Assembly (NCBI GenBank): GCA_001953215.1
Contig: CP019169.1
Span: 2,728,001 to 2,792,000, forward strand
Direction: 5' to 3'
Source: Betaproteobacteria bacterium GR16-43
Lineage (GTDB): Bacteria > Pseudomonadota > Gammaproteobacteria > Burkholderiales > Usitatibacteraceae
DNA length: 64,000 nucleotides
Positions 1-9,018 of this stretch are shown in pieces (position 1 is the first letter of the stretch; each line of letters begins with the position of its first letter). The translations under genes and the position numbers were made by a program. The notes beneath the pieces were generated by a model. The model was not told the DNA's origin. It saw only the letters and a list, made by a program, of their open reading frames with translations, and did no database searches.

Positions 1-78
1 CAGGGCCGCGACCGCCTCGGGGTCGAGCCCGGCGCGGCGCTCGCCCGGCTTCACCTCGCGCGGGACGCCGACCCTCAT
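1..78 (-). CDS. AlaDH/PNT-family protein, N-terminus only (probably transhydrogenase alpha subunit)
   Basis: Only the first 26 codons lie in the window. The peptide begins [20 protein letters not shown], which matches the N-terminal strand and loop of the alanine dehydrogenase / NAD(P) transhydrogenase alpha family. The PGERR segment is closer to transhydrogenase alpha subunits than to alanine dehydrogenase, but 26 residues cannot settle this. The ATG overlaps the pyrD stop as ATGA, so the two are probably translated from one mRNA. The gene runs off the left edge. Confidence 0.5.
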   Translation of the reverse strand, partial: MRVGVPREVKPGERRAGLDPEAVAAL

Positions 79-1103
79 CGCGCCGCCTTTGCCGGGCGCA
101 GGGCCGCGCGCGCGTCGGCGATGAGGCCCGGGCCGCGGTAGATGAAGCCGGTGTAGACCTGCACCAGCGAAGCCCCGGCGTCGATCTTCGCCTTCGCGTC
201 GGCGCCCGAGAGGATGCCGCCCACGCCGATGAGCGGGACCTTCTTCCCCAGTGCGGCCGAGAGCTTGCGCAGGACCTCGGTCGATTTCGCGAACACGGGC
301 CGGCCGCTGAGGCCGCCGGCTTCGGCGGCGTGCCGATGCCCCGCGACCGCCTCGCGATCCACCGTGGTGTTGGTCGCGATGAGCGCGTCGATGCCGTGCT
401 TCAACGCGAGCTCCGCGATCGCGGCGATCTGTTCGTCATCGAGGTCCGGCGCGACCTTCACGGCGAGGGGCTTGCGAATGTGGTGCTTCGCGGCGAGCGC
501 GTCGCGGCGGCCGACGACCGCGCCGAGGAGTTCGTCCAGCAACTTGGGCGATTGCAGGTCGCGCAGGTTCTTCGTGTTGGGCGACGAGATGTTGAGCGTG
601 ACGTAGGTCGCCGCTTCGTAGACCGCGTCGAGGCAGAGGAGATAGTCGTCGGCCGCGCGTTCCACCGGCGTGTCGAAATTCTTGCCGATGTTGATGCCCA
701 GCACGCCGCGGAAGCTCGCGCGCTCGACGTTGCGCAGCAGGTTCTCGAGGCCGCCGTTGTTGAAGCCCAGCCGGTTGATGATCGCCTCGTGCTCGGGCAG
801 CCGGAACATGCGCGGCTTCGGGTTGCCGGGTTGCGGGCGCGGGGTGACGGTTCCGATCTCGACGAAGCCGAAGCCCAGTGCGGCGAGCGCGTCGATGGAG
901 TCGCCATTCTTGTCGAGGCCCGCGGCGAGGCCGACCGGGTTCGGGAAATCGATGCCCATCACGCGCTTCGATTCACCGGCATCCGCTCCGGCGCCCAGCA
1001 ATGCCGCGGCGGGGCCGAGGGCGCAGAGCGACTTCAGCGCGAGGTCGTGCGCAACTTCGGGGTCAAGGCGGAACAGGGCCGCGCGGGCTAGGGAGTAGAG
1101 CAT
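75..1103 (-). CDS. pyrD: Dihydroorotate dehydrogenase (quinone), class 2
   Basis: Oxidises dihydroorotate to orotate at the inner membrane, using FMN and passing electrons to quinone, in pyrimidine synthesis. The 342 residues fit the usual class 2 length. Visible features are the N-terminal membrane-associating helix ([20 protein letters not shown]), the FMN-binding stretch [15 protein letters not shown], and NISSPNT carrying the class 2 catalytic serine. The C-terminal GVGGI and [11 protein letters not shown] phosphate-binding segments are also present. ATG start at 1103. It overlaps the next gene by four bases and is separated from bpt upstream by a long inverted repeat. Confidence 0.96.
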   Translation of the reverse strand: MLYSLARAALFRLDPEVAHDLALKSLCALGPAAALLGAGADAGESKRVMGIDFPNPVGLAAGLDKNGDSIDALAALGFGFVEIGTVTPRPQPGNPKPRMFRLPEHEAIINRLGFNNGGLENLLRNVERASFRGVLGINIGKNFDTPVERAADDYLLCLDAVYEAATYVTLNISSPNTKNLRDLQSPKLLDELLGAVVGRRDALAAKHHIRKPLAVKVAPDLDDEQIAAIAELALKHGIDALIATNTTVDREAVAGHRHAAEAGGLSGRPVFAKSTEVLRKLSAALGKKVPLIGVGGILSGADAKAKIDAGASLVQVYTGFIYRGPGLIADARAALRPAKAAR

Positions 1104-1120
1104 CTAACTGCCAGGAAAAT

Positions 1121-1262
1121 GCATTGAACCGCGGAGGCCCCGGAGGCCCCGGAGGAAAATCTTGCTTGAGAGCTTGCGTGATGGGATGCACCGCCGCGAA
1201 ATGCCGTCCTCACCCGAATTGCTTTTCCTCTGGGGCCTCCGGGGCCTCTGCGGTTCAATCGC
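1121..1262. repeat. Long inverted repeat, family 1 (copy A)
   Basis: Arms at about 1121-1159 and 1221-1262 are reverse complements with a few mismatches. Each arm begins ATTGAACCGC and continues with tandem GGAGGCCCC-type 9-base units ending GGAGGAAAA. About 60 bases of unrelated sequence separate them. It fills the gap between pyrD and bpt. A second copy with the same ends but a different unit (ACGCAGAGG) is at 8895-9018. It encodes no convincing protein. Confidence 0.9.
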
Positions 1263-1271
1263 TTTTGACTT

Positions 1272-1994
1272 TCAAGCGAGCCGCTTCCACTCACCCCGGG
1301 AGAGCCCCTCGATCGGACGGAACTGGTTCTTGTAGCTCATCTTCCGGCTCTGCGCGATCCAGTAGCCGAGGTACACGTAGGGCAGCCCGCGGCGGCGCGC
1401 CTCTTCCACCTGCCAGAGGATGTTGTAGGTGCCGTAGCTCGCCTTCGGTACCAGCGGGTCGAAGAACGTGTAGACCGAGGAGAGCCCGTCGGCCAGCTCG
1501 TCGATGATCGAGACCATGCGCAGTTCCCCGTGCTCGCGGAATTCGATCAGGCGCGTGGCGACGTTCGACTGCAGCAGGAAGTGGGCGTACTGCTCGCGGC
1601 TGTCGTGGTCCATGCCGCCGCCGCGGTGGCGCTCGCCCTGGTAGAGGCGGTAGAGCGCGTAGTGCTCGGCGTTGAACTTCAGCTCGCCGTACTTCGGTTC
1701 GAGCGCCGCGTGGCGCGCGGCGGCCCGGCGTTGCGCGCGGTTGGCTTCGAACTCGGCGGCGACCACGCGCACCGGCACGCAGGCGTGGCAGTGGTCGCAG
1801 TAGGGGCGGTAGGTGAAGGCGCCGCTGCGCCGGAAACCCGCGGAGACCAGGGCGCTGTACGTGTCCGTGTCGATGAGATAGCTGGGCGTGGCCACCTGCG
1901 AGCGCGCGAGGCGGCCCGACAGGTAACTGCAGGGATACGGGGCCGTCGCGTAGAACTGCAGGTTCGCGATCGGGAGGTCGTTCAGCTTCGCCAT
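1272..1994 (-). CDS. bpt: Aspartate/glutamate leucyltransferase (N-end rule)
   Basis: Transfers leucine from Leu-tRNA to N-terminal Asp or Glu of proteins, marking them for ClpS/ClpAP degradation. The 240 residues match the bacterial ATE1-like family. They include the N-terminal cysteine cluster region (YPCSYL, then [13 protein letters not shown]), the central [12 protein letters not shown] segment and the C-terminal [16 protein letters not shown] acyltransferase core. It lies 10 bases downstream of aat, the companion transferase, so both are probably cotranscribed. Confidence 0.95.
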   Translation of the reverse strand: MAKLNDLPIANLQFYATAPYPCSYLSGRLARSQVATPSYLIDTDTYSALVSAGFRRSGAFTYRPYCDHCHACVPVRVVAAEFEANRAQRRAAARHAALEPKYGELKFNAEHYALYRLYQGERHRGGGMDHDSREQYAHFLLQSNVATRLIEFREHGELRMVSIIDELADGLSSVYTFFDPLVPKASYGTYNILWQVEEARRRGLPYVYLGYWIAQSRKMSYKNQFRPIEGLSRGEWKRLA

Positions 1995-2004
1995 CGGGCT
2001 CGGG

Positions 2005-2682
2005 TCAGGTCCAGCGGCTACCGGATGGCGGATATTGTATCGACTCCCGGAGCAGGCGCACGAACGCCGCTCGGGGAATCTCCCGGGCGCCCAGGGAGGC
2101 CAGGTGGCCGGTGGCCTGCTGGCAGTCGATCACCCGGCAGCCCGAGGCGGCCAGGCGCCCGACCAGGGCTGCCAGCGCCACCTTCGAAGCGTCCGTCGCG
2201 CGAGAGAACATCGACTCGCCGAAGAAGGCCCGGCCGAGCTGCAAGCCGTAGAGGCCGCCCACGAGTTCGCCTTCCCGCCACGACTCGACCGAGTGGGCAT
2301 GGCCCTGCTCGTGCAGGCGCGTGTAGGCCGCGATCATCTCGGGGAGGATCCACGTGCCGGCCTGCCCGTCGCGGGGCGCGGCGCATTCCGCCATCACGCG
2401 GGTGAAGGCCGTGTCGACGCGGACCTCGTAGGTCTCGTGCGCGAGGGTCTTGCGCAGCGAGCGCGAGACCTTGAGCTCGGCGGGGAAGAGGACCATGCGC
2501 GGGTCCGGCGACCACCACAGGATCGGGTCGTCCTCGGAGAACCAGGGGAAGATCCCGTGCGAGTACGCCTCGAGCAGGCGCTCCGGCGAGAGGTCGCCGC
2601 CGGCGCAAAGCAGGCCATTGGGCGATTCGAGCGCCGTTTCGACGGCGGGAAACGGGTCAGCGAGGCCGAGCCAGGGGATCAC
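2005..2682 (-). CDS. aat: Leucyl/phenylalanyl-tRNA--protein transferase
   Basis: Adds Leu or Phe to proteins with N-terminal Arg or Lys in the bacterial N-end rule pathway. The 225 residues carry the family core: [37 protein letters not shown], and later [16 protein letters not shown] and [10 protein letters not shown]. The start is the GTG at 2682, because the nearby upstream ATG runs straight into a stop in another frame. The next gene, bpt, follows after 10 bases. A TACAAT-like box just before the aat stop may give bpt extra transcription. Confidence 0.95.
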   Translation of the reverse strand: MIPWLGLADPFPAVETALESPNGLLCAGGDLSPERLLEAYSHGIFPWFSEDDPILWWSPDPRMVLFPAELKVSRSLRKTLAHETYEVRVDTAFTRVMAECAAPRDGQAGTWILPEMIAAYTRLHEQGHAHSVESWREGELVGGLYGLQLGRAFFGESMFSRATDASKVALAALVGRLAASGCRVIDCQQATGHLASLGAREIPRAAFVRLLRESIQYPPSGSRWT

Positions 2683-2719
2683 CCCCGCATCTTAGCGGCC
2701 ACGGACACGGGCGGTCGGC

Positions 2720-2725
2720 GATAAT
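2720..2725 (+). promoter_or_regulatory. Candidate -10 box 5 bases from a start codon
   Basis: GATAAT is followed by gcgcc and the ATG at 2731, placing the expected transcription start on or next to the initiation codon. No Shine-Dalgarno sequence can fit. No good -35 box is visible at the usual distance. Similar spacing occurs before moaA, the DUF3305 gene and the moxR-like gene. Confidence 0.45.
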
Positions 2726-2730
2726 GCGCC

Positions 2731-3822
2731 ATGAAAAAAATCGCCCTCCTCGGTGCCGGCCACATCGGCCGCACCATCGCCAAGCTGCTCGTCGATACGA
2801 AGGACTACGAAGTCACGGTCGTGGACCGCGATGCCAAGGCATTGGCGGCCCTCGCGAAGATCGGCTGCCGCACGCTCACCGCGCCGACCGACGAGCGTGC
2901 GCGCATCGCCAAGGCCATCAAGGGCCACGAGGCGGTCGTGAACGCGCTTCCCTACGACCTCGCGGTGGAGGTGGCGCACGCGGCCAAGGCGGCCGGCTGC
3001 CACTACTTCGACTTGACGGAAGACGTCGCGGCCACCGCGGCCATCCGCGCGCTGGCCAAGGGCGCCTCGACGGCCTTCATGCCGCAATGCGGCCTCGCCC
3101 CGGGCTTCATCGGCATCGTCGCCCACCACCTCACGAAGGGCTTCGAGAAGGTGAACGACGTGAAGATGCGCGTCGGTGCGCTGCCGGCATTCCCCACCAA
3201 CTCGCTCAAGTACAACCTCACGTGGAGCGTGGACGGGCTCATCAACGAATACCGCCATCCGTGCGACGCGGTGCGCGACGGGCAACTCGTGCAGGTGCTG
3301 CCGCTCGAAGGCCTCGAGCACTTCTCGCTCGACGGCGTGGAGTACGAGGCGTTCAACACCTCGGGGGGCCTGGGCACGCTCGCCGAGACGCACGCGGGGA
3401 AAGTAGACAACCTCGACTACAAGAGCGTGCGCTACCCCGGCCACCAGGCGCTGATGCGCTTCCTGCTGGAAGAGCTGCGCATGAACGGCCGCGTGGAGGA
3501 ATTGAAGGAGATCCTGCGCGAGGCCGTGCCCGCGACGATGCAGGACGTCGTCCTGATCTTCGTGACGGTGACGGGCAAGCGCGGCGGCGCGCTGGTGCAG
3601 GAAGTCTTCGCGCGCAAGATCTTCGCCGACCGCGAGGCGCCGCTCTCGGCGATCCAGATCACGACGGCCGCGGGCATCTGCGCGGCCATCGATCTCTTCC
3701 GCGAAGGCAAGCTGCCGAAGAAGGGATTCATCCGGCAGGAGCAGATCGCGTTGCCGGATTTCCTCGCGAATCGTTTCGGTTCGGCCTACCAGAACTTCCG
3801 CCGGATCGAGGCGATTTCCTGA
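2731..3822 (+). CDS. Saccharopine dehydrogenase family NAD(P)-dependent oxidoreductase
   Basis: The 363 residues start with a Rossmann fold (KKIALLGAGHIGRTIAKLL, acidic residue after the second strand in TVVDRD). This continues into the saccharopine/lysine dehydrogenase fold (YFDLTEDV, MPQCGLAPGFIGIVAHHL, LKYNLTWSVDGLINEY). Relatives act on saccharopine, lysine or related amino acids; the exact substrate is not shown here. The gene stands alone, divergent from aat and convergent with the sensor kinase. The start at 2731 is chosen because the protein begins directly with the first beta strand. Confidence 0.85.
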   Translation: MKKIALLGAGHIGRTIAKLLVDTKDYEVTVVDRDAKALAALAKIGCRTLTAPTDERARIAKAIKGHEAVVNALPYDLAVEVAHAAKAAGCHYFDLTEDVAATAAIRALAKGASTAFMPQCGLAPGFIGIVAHHLTKGFEKVNDVKMRVGALPAFPTNSLKYNLTWSVDGLINEYRHPCDAVRDGQLVQVLPLEGLEHFSLDGVEYEAFNTSGGLGTLAETHAGKVDNLDYKSVRYPGHQALMRFLLEELRMNGRVEELKEILREAVPATMQDVVLIFVTVTGKRGGALVQEVFARKIFADREAPLSAIQITTAAGICAAIDLFREGKLPKKGFIRQEQIALPDFLANRFGSAYQNFRRIEAIS

Positions 3823-3834
3823 TCCGCCCTTCGC

Positions 3835-5751
3835 TCAGGCCGCGGGCTTCGGCAGGACGATGCGGAGCCGGGCTCCGCCACCGACGCGGTTCTCCGCCGA
3901 CAGCCAGCCATGGTGGGCCTCCACGATCGAGCGGGTGATGGCGAGCCCGAGGCCGGTCCCATGGGGCTTCGTGGTGAAGAATGAATCGAACACTTTCGGC
4001 AGGTCCTCCGGTGGAATGCCGGGGCCGGTGTCGGAGACCACGATCGCCAGCCCTCCGCCCGGGGCCGCGGCGACGTCGATTTCCAGGCGCCGCACGCTCG
4101 CATCGCCCGAGGCCATCGCCTCCAACGCGTTGAGGCACAGGTTGATGATGGCCTGCTGCATCTGGATGCGATCGATCGGTATCGGGGGGAGGCCGGGGGC
4201 GATCGTCGCCTCCGACGCGACACCCGCGCGGCCAAGCTCTCCCTTGAGGAGCGACAGCGTTTCGTGCACCAGGCCATCGATGCCGACGAGCTCGCGCCGA
4301 ACCTCCTGCGCGGTCACGAGCGCGCGGACGCGGCGGATCACCTCGCTCGCGCGCAGGTCGGCCGAGGCGATGTCGGCGAGAATCATGCGCAACTCGACGC
4401 TGGAATTCGGATCGCGTTCCAGCAGGAGCTCGCCGGCGCTGGCGTTCGCCAGGATCGCGCTGAGGGGTTGGTTGATCTCGTGCGCGATCATCGCGGTGAG
4501 CTGGCCCGCCATCGCAAGCCGCGAGGCGCGCGCCAGCTCGGCACGGCGCATGCGCACCTCGTCCTCGGCCTTCAAGCGGCGGCGCCACTGGAACACCAGT
4601 CCCGCGATCAACGCCGTCTGCGCGATGAGCGTGGCCGCGATCAGGACGATCTGCCAGCGGTACTGCTCCCAAGCGCTCGGCGAGCGGAACCGGATGTCGC
4701 TGCCCGATGGGAGATCCGCTTCACGGATGCGCCAGCGCTCCAGCTGCCGGTGATCGAAGATGGGCCGCGTGTATTCGCTGGCCTGGATGGGAAGAGCGCC
4801 GACATTCGCGCCGTCGATGACGCGCAGCGTGAGCGCCGCGACCTCCCGGCCGTAGGACACATTGTCGATGGCGAAACCGCCGGTGGCCCCGGAGCCGACC
4901 AGCGAGGCCACGTCGACCAGGATCGGCCGGTTCGCGACGCGGGCGATCTCGGCGAGCGCTTCGGGTGAGGAGTACCGCGTGCCTTCGTCGTCGACGAAGA
5001 GCGAGGTATAGAGGATCGCCGTGTCGGCCGGCAGGGTGCGGACGCTTTCGAGCTGCTCGCGCAGCGGCCGCCCGGTGAGGTCGGTCACCGCGACTTCGCG
5101 CGCGAGCGCGGGAAGCTCATTCACGTAGTGACGCCGATACACGTCGCGCGGAAGCGTGCCGCCCAGGATCACGACACCTTTCAGGCCGGGTACCGCGAGG
5201 CGCGCCGCGTCCAGCATCGAGCCGAGCTTGCGCTGCATCACGATCCCGGTGACGCCGGGCTCGAGATTCATCCGCGACAGGCTCGCGGGGTCGATCGCGC
5301 CGAAGACGATCGGCGTTCCGCGCCAAAGGCCCGGGCGCCATCGCATTTCCTGCGCGAGCGCCGGCGCTCCCACCGCCACGATCGCGGCGAAGCGCATGCC
5401 CCTGTACTTCTCCTCCAGGTAGGTGCGAAGGGCGGCCTCCGACCGCGCATCCCCGAAGCGCGTGAAATCGAGCGTCTCCGCATACACCGCGACGTGCGGT
5501 TGGGCGTCGATCAGCGCGCGGCGCAGCGCGGTCGAGAAAGCGGTCGGCACTCCGTCCGAGGGGTCGGCTTCGTCGAGCACGAGGACCGCCCTCGAATCGG
5601 ACCTGCCCGGATCGACCGGCCCGGCTTGCCCGGAAGCAAGGGTCGCGGCGAGCAGGACGGCCGGGAGCAGCCGGATCAGGGGCCGGCGCGGGCGACGGGC
5701 GTCGGGGCGGGCGGGTGCGAGCTTGCGATCACCGGGGCGCGAGGAGAGCAC
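3835..5751 (-). CDS. Membrane sensor histidine kinase with ABC-type substrate-binding sensor region
   Basis: 638 residues. A signal/anchor lies at about 24-40 and a periplasmic region at about 50-355 resembles ABC substrate-binding proteins (IVFGAIDPAS, GVVILGGTLPRDVYR). A transmembrane helix is at about 366-388. The kinase core has the phospho-acceptor in MIAHEINQPLSA (His about 424), N-box NLCLNALEAM, G1 box DTGPGIP and FFTTKPHGTGLGL. No response regulator gene is adjacent, so it is an orphan. It starts 34 bases after the peroxiredoxin stop on the same strand and may be cotranscribed. Ligand unknown. Confidence 0.88.
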   Translation of the reverse strand: MLSSRPGDRKLAPARPDARRPRRPLIRLLPAVLLAATLASGQAGPVDPGRSDSRAVLVLDEADPSDGVPTAFSTALRRALIDAQPHVAVYAETLDFTRFGDARSEAALRTYLEEKYRGMRFAAIVAVGAPALAQEMRWRPGLWRGTPIVFGAIDPASLSRMNLEPGVTGIVMQRKLGSMLDAARLAVPGLKGVVILGGTLPRDVYRRHYVNELPALAREVAVTDLTGRPLREQLESVRTLPADTAILYTSLFVDDEGTRYSSPEALAEIARVANRPILVDVASLVGSGATGGFAIDNVSYGREVAALTLRVIDGANVGALPIQASEYTRPIFDHRQLERWRIREADLPSGSDIRFRSPSAWEQYRWQIVLIAATLIAQTALIAGLVFQWRRRLKAEDEVRMRRAELARASRLAMAGQLTAMIAHEINQPLSAILANASAGELLLERDPNSSVELRMILADIASADLRASEVIRRVRALVTAQEVRRELVGIDGLVHETLSLLKGELGRAGVASEATIAPGLPPIPIDRIQMQQAIINLCLNALEAMASGDASVRRLEIDVAAAPGGGLAIVVSDTGPGIPPEDLPKVFDSFFTTKPHGTGLGLAITRSIVEAHHGWLSAENRVGGGARLRIVLPKPAA

Positions 5752-5785
5752 CTGCGAAGTCTACCGCTCGGGCGCTGCCGGAAGT

Positions 5786-6424
5786 TCAACGGTCGGGCTG
5801 CGGCGTGATGCGAAGGTAGGGCTTCACCGCCTTGAACCCCTTCGGGAACTTCTGCTTGATCAGCTCCGGATCCTGCAGCGAGGGGACGATGATGACGTCC
5901 TCGCCCTGCTTCCAGTTGGCGGGCGTGGCCACCGAATGCTGGTCGGTGAGCTGCAGCGAGTCGATCACGCGCAGCACCTCGTCGAAGTTGCGGCCCGTGC
6001 TCGCCGGGTAGGTGATGGTGAGGCGGACCTTCTTCTTCGGGTCGATCACGAAGAGCGAGCGCACGGTGAGCGTGTCGTTCGCGTTCGGATGGATCATGTC
6101 GTAGAGGTTCGCGACCTTCCTGTCCGGGTCGGCGAGGATCGGGAAGTTCACCTTCGTGTTCTGCGTCTCGTTGATGTCGCCCACCCAGCCGTTGTGGGAT
6201 TCGAGCGGATCGACGCTGATCGCGATGGCCTTCACGTTGCGCTTCCTGAATTCCTCGGCCAGCTTGGCCGTGGCGCCCAGCTCCGTCGTGCACACGGGCG
6301 TGAAGTCCCTGGGGTGCGAGAAGAGCACGCCCCAGGAATCGCCGAGCCATTCGTGGAACTTGATCTCGCCGGCGGTGGATTGCTGCGTGAAGTCGGGGGC
6401 GATGTCGCCGAGTCGGATGCTCAT
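5786..6424 (-). CDS. 1-Cys peroxiredoxin (Prx6 type)
   Basis: Reduces peroxides through one peroxidatic cysteine. The 212 residues contain the signature HPRDFTPVCTTELG with the active cysteine in PVCTTE, and the extended C-terminal dimerisation half typical of Prx6 proteins (KPYLRITPQP). The family length is about 210-220. A good ribosome site (AAGGAGAAG) precedes the ATG at 6424. It sits between an inverted repeat and the sensor kinase. Confidence 0.93.
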   Translation of the reverse strand: MSIRLGDIAPDFTQQSTAGEIKFHEWLGDSWGVLFSHPRDFTPVCTTELGATAKLAEEFRKRNVKAIAISVDPLESHNGWVGDINETQNTKVNFPILADPDRKVANLYDMIHPNANDTLTVRSLFVIDPKKKVRLTITYPASTGRNFDEVLRVIDSLQLTDQHSVATPANWKQGEDVIIVPSLQDPELIKQKFPKGFKAVKPYLRITPQPDR

Positions 6425-6457
6425 GTTTCTTCTCCTTGCGGATCCAAGTCAAAGTCC

Positions 6458-6592
6458 AAGGCGAAAGGCGCTCTCCGCAGATAAACACAGATAAACGCCG
6501 ATGAAAAAACAGCAAGGGCTTCAAACCCGAGACTTGCCTTTGACGTTATCGGCGTTTATCTGTGTTTATCTGCGGAGGGAGCCTTTTGCCTT
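6458..6592. repeat. Long inverted repeat, family 2 (copy C)
   Basis: Arms at about 6458-6503 and 6547-6592 are near-perfect reverse complements. Each arm runs AAGGCGAAAGGCGCTCTCCG, then CAGATAAAC units, then GCCGAT. About 43 bases separate them. It lies between the rhodanese gene and the peroxiredoxin gene on the same strand. Another copy is at 18725-18882. A strong hairpin in RNA or cruciform in DNA is possible. Confidence 0.9.
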
Positions 6593-6600
6593 GGTTCTTT

Positions 6601-7068
6601 TTACCCCTGGACCCAGGGCAATCCGGCCTTGCGCCAGCCGGAGACGGTATTGCGATGGCCTTCTTCGTCGTGCGGTCCCTCGAAGCCTTCGAGGATGTTG
6701 AACGCGTGCTTGAAGCCGGCCTGCGTGGCCGCCGCGGCGGCGTGGTGCGAGCGCGCGGCGCTGCGGCACAGGAAGAGGATCTTGTCGTCCGGCCCGAAGT
6801 GCCGTGCCAGTTCGTGCAGGAAGTCCGGGTTCTGCCCGATGCCGTAGCGGTTCCATTCGATCAGCGGCGTTTCGGGAGGACGCCCCACGAACTCGGCCTC
6901 GGGCCGCGTGCGCACGTCGACGATCTGCGCCGCGCCCTCCTGCTGCAGGCGCCAGGCTTCGGCCGGCGTCACGGCGCCCGCATACGGCAGGCCGGTGGCG
7001 CGGCCCCGCTCGGCGGCGCGCGCCAGGATGGCTTCGGGAGTGTCCTGTGCAAGGTCGCGTGCGGTCAC
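6601..7068 (-). CDS. Rhodanese-like sulfurtransferase
   Basis: 155 residues forming a single rhodanese domain, with QIVDVRTRPEAEFVG near the middle and the active-site loop LCRSAARS containing the catalytic cysteine. Rhodaneses move sulfane sulfur to acceptors. The GTG start at 7068 overlaps the ferredoxin reductase stop as GTGA, indicating translational coupling. The neighbourhood (Fpr and the sulfate operon) fits a sulfur-metabolism role. Cytoplasmic: no signal peptide. Confidence 0.9.
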   Translation of the reverse strand: MTARDLAQDTPEAILARAAERGRATGLPYAGAVTPAEAWRLQQEGAAQIVDVRTRPEAEFVGRPPETPLIEWNRYGIGQNPDFLHELARHFGPDDKILFLCRSAARSHHAAAAATQAGFKHAFNILEGFEGPHDEEGHRNTVSGWRKAGLPWVQG

Positions 7069-7850
7069 CAGTAGTTCTCCACGGCAAGATGGCCGGGTTC
7101 GCCCCGGCGGGAGAGCCGGAAGCCCCGGCCCAGGAGGAGCTTGCGGGAATCCTCGACCATTTCCGGATTGCCGCACAGCATGATGCGCGAGCGGTCGTGG
7201 TCGAGCTTCAGCCCCAGGTTCTCTTCGAGCACGCCATTGGCGAGAAGTTTCGTGACGCGATCGCCCAGAGCACCTTCCACGGGCTCGCGCGTCACGATGC
7301 GCGCGTAACGCAGCTTGTGCGCGAATTCCGCGTAGTACTCGCTCTGGTCGAAGCCCTGGATCAGGTCTTCGTACGCGAGCTCCGCCTGCGTGCGCACGCT
7401 CTGCACCAGGATGAGATTGTCGTACTGCTCCCAGGTCGGGAACTCGTGGAGGATCGACAGGAAAGGTGCCAAGCCCGTCCCGGTGGCGAGCATCCAGAGG
7501 TCGCGGCCCGCCTCGAAGCGGTCGGTGGTGAGGAACCCGTAGCTCTTCCGCTCGACGAAGATCGGGTCGCCTTCCTTCAGCTTCGACAGGCGGCTGGTGA
7601 AAGCGCCGCCCGGGACCACGACCGAGAAGAACTCGAGGTGCTCGTCGTGGCTCGCCGAGGCGATCGAGTAGGCCCGCCACACCATTTCTCCCGAGGCCGC
7701 GTCCTTCACGCCGATGCGCGCGAACTGGCCGGGCACGAAGCGGTAACCCCGGTCGCGCGTGGTGCGGAAGGAGAAGAGGCTCTCGGTCCACGGACGCACG
7801 TCCGTGATGGTCTCGATGGTGAATTTGTCGGTCGGTTGCATGGCGGTCAT
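7065..7850 (-). CDS. fpr: Ferredoxin--NADP reductase
   Basis: Flavoenzyme shuttling electrons between NADPH and ferredoxin or flavodoxin. The 261 residues show the FAD-binding RAYSIAS motif, the NADP-binding GTGLAPFLSIL segment, the CGNPEM loop and the aromatic C-terminus VENYW typical of bacterial Fpr. It lies just after cysA and before the rhodanese. The reduced ferredoxin could supply the siroheme sulfite reductase of this operon, because no CysJ flavoprotein is seen. An alternative ATG is at 7841. Confidence 0.93.
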   Translation of the reverse strand: MTAMQPTDKFTIETITDVRPWTESLFSFRTTRDRGYRFVPGQFARIGVKDAASGEMVWRAYSIASASHDEHLEFFSVVVPGGAFTSRLSKLKEGDPIFVERKSYGFLTTDRFEAGRDLWMLATGTGLAPFLSILHEFPTWEQYDNLILVQSVRTQAELAYEDLIQGFDQSEYYAEFAHKLRYARIVTREPVEGALGDRVTKLLANGVLEENLGLKLDHDRSRIMLCGNPEMVEDSRKLLLGRGFRLSRRGEPGHLAVENYW

Positions 7851-7860
7851 GGTTCTTGGG

Positions 7861-8862
7861 TCAGGCGGCCTGTGCGTCGGCGAGCGGGAAGACGCGCGCG
7901 CGGCGCGGAGCGATGTGCAGTGTGTCCCCGGCCTTCACGCCCAACGAGGAGAACGTGTCGGCGGAAAGCTCCACTTCGAGAGGCGTGTTGCCGGCGGTGG
8001 CGAGCAGTTCGAGGCGCACGCGCGGGCCGAGGCGCACCACGTGCTCCAGCACCGCTTCCACCGCGTTCGCGTGTCCGCGTTCGACCACGTCGATTTCGTG
8101 CGGCCGGACGTAGGCGATGCCGTTCTCCCCGGCCAGCTCGTTCACGTGGCCGATGAACTGGTACACGAAGGGCGAGGCGGGCGTGTCGTAGACCTCGGAA
8201 GGCGTGCCCACCTGCTCGATCTTCCCGTGGTTGAAGACCACCACGCGATCGGCGACTTCGAGCGCTTCTTCCTGGTCGTGCGTCACGAAGACGCTCGTGA
8301 GGTGGATCTCGTCGTGCAGGCGGCGAAGCCAGCGGCGCAGCTCCTTGCGCACCTTCGCGTCCAGGGCCCCGAACGGTTCATCCAGCAGCAGGACCTTCGG
8401 CTCGATGGCGAGCGCGCGGGCCAGCGCGATCCGCTGGCGCTGGCCGCCCGAGAGCTGGTGCGGGAATCGGTCGGCGAGCCAGTCGAGCTGCACGAGTTCG
8501 AGGAGCTGCTTCACCTTGCGATGGATCTCGGCGTCGTTGGGCCGCTGCGCCCGCGGGCGCACGCGGAGGCCGAAAGCGACGTTCTCGAAGATCGTCATGT
8601 GGCGGAAGAGCGCGTAGTGCTGGAACACGAAGCCCACGCCGCGGTCCTGGACGCGCTGGTCGGTGATGTCCTCGCCTTCGAAGTGCACCGCGCCGCGGTC
8701 CGGACGCTCGAGGCCCGCGATCACGCGCAGCAGCGTGGTCTTTCCGGAGCCCGAGGGGCCGAGGAGGGCGACGAGTTCGCCGGGTTCGATTTCGAGCGTG
8801 ACGTCGTTCAGCGCGCTGAACGCGCCGAAGTTCTTCGAAACGCCTTGGACCGAGATGCTCAT
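7861..8862 (-). CDS. cysA: Sulfate/thiosulfate ABC transporter ATP-binding protein
   Basis: 333 residues with Walker [10 protein letters not shown], signature LSGGQRQR, Walker B VLLLDEP and the switch His in [12 protein letters not shown]-terminal regulatory extension after about residue 240 is typical of CysA. It energises sulfate import with CysT, CysW and Sbp. It is separated from cysW by a long inverted repeat of about 125 bases, yet keeps the operon orientation. Confidence 0.95.
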   Translation of the reverse strand: MSISVQGVSKNFGAFSALNDVTLEIEPGELVALLGPSGSGKTTLLRVIAGLERPDRGAVHFEGEDITDQRVQDRGVGFVFQHYALFRHMTIFENVAFGLRVRPRAQRPNDAEIHRKVKQLLELVQLDWLADRFPHQLSGGQRQRIALARALAIEPKVLLLDEPFGALDAKVRKELRRWLRRLHDEIHLTSVFVTHDQEEALEVADRVVVFNHGKIEQVGTPSEVYDTPASPFVYQFIGHVNELAGENGIAYVRPHEIDVVERGHANAVEAVLEHVVRLGPRVRLELLATAGNTPLEVELSADTFSSLGVKAGDTLHIAPRRARVFPLADAQAA

Positions 8863-8894
8863 GACGTTACCTCGCTTCTTCTTGAATGACTAAA

Positions 8895-9018
8895 GCGATT
8901 GAACCGCAGAGGACGCAGAGGACGCAGAGGAAAGCAAATTCGGTTGATCGGTATGGCTTGCGGCATGTCTCGCCATCATTGGGTTTCCTCTGCGTCCTCC
9001 GCGTCCTCTGCGGTTCAT
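8895..9018. repeat. Long inverted repeat, family 1 (copy B)
   Basis: Arms at about 8895-8933 and 8983-9018. Each runs GCGATTGAACCGC followed by three AGAGGACGC-type units and ends GAGGAAA. The ends are the same as copy A at 1121-1262, but the internal unit is ACGCAGAGG instead of GGAGGCCCC. It sits inside the cys operon between cysW and cysA, and its right arm supplies the cysW stop codon. Confidence 0.9.

Noticed and set aside
1121-1262. Possible CRISPR-like short array
   Set aside because: The repeated 9-base units are contiguous with no spacers, occur in two inverted arms, and no cas genes are present.
1088-1294. A 68-residue frame across the family 1 repeat
   Set aside because: The peptide is just the translated repeat units (GASGASAVQ-like) and changes completely in the other copy, so it is not a protein.
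6501-6701. A small frame reading out of the family 2 repeat
   Set aside because: Its residues such as FICVYLR come from the repeat arm. No ribosome site, and it overlaps the rhodanese gene.
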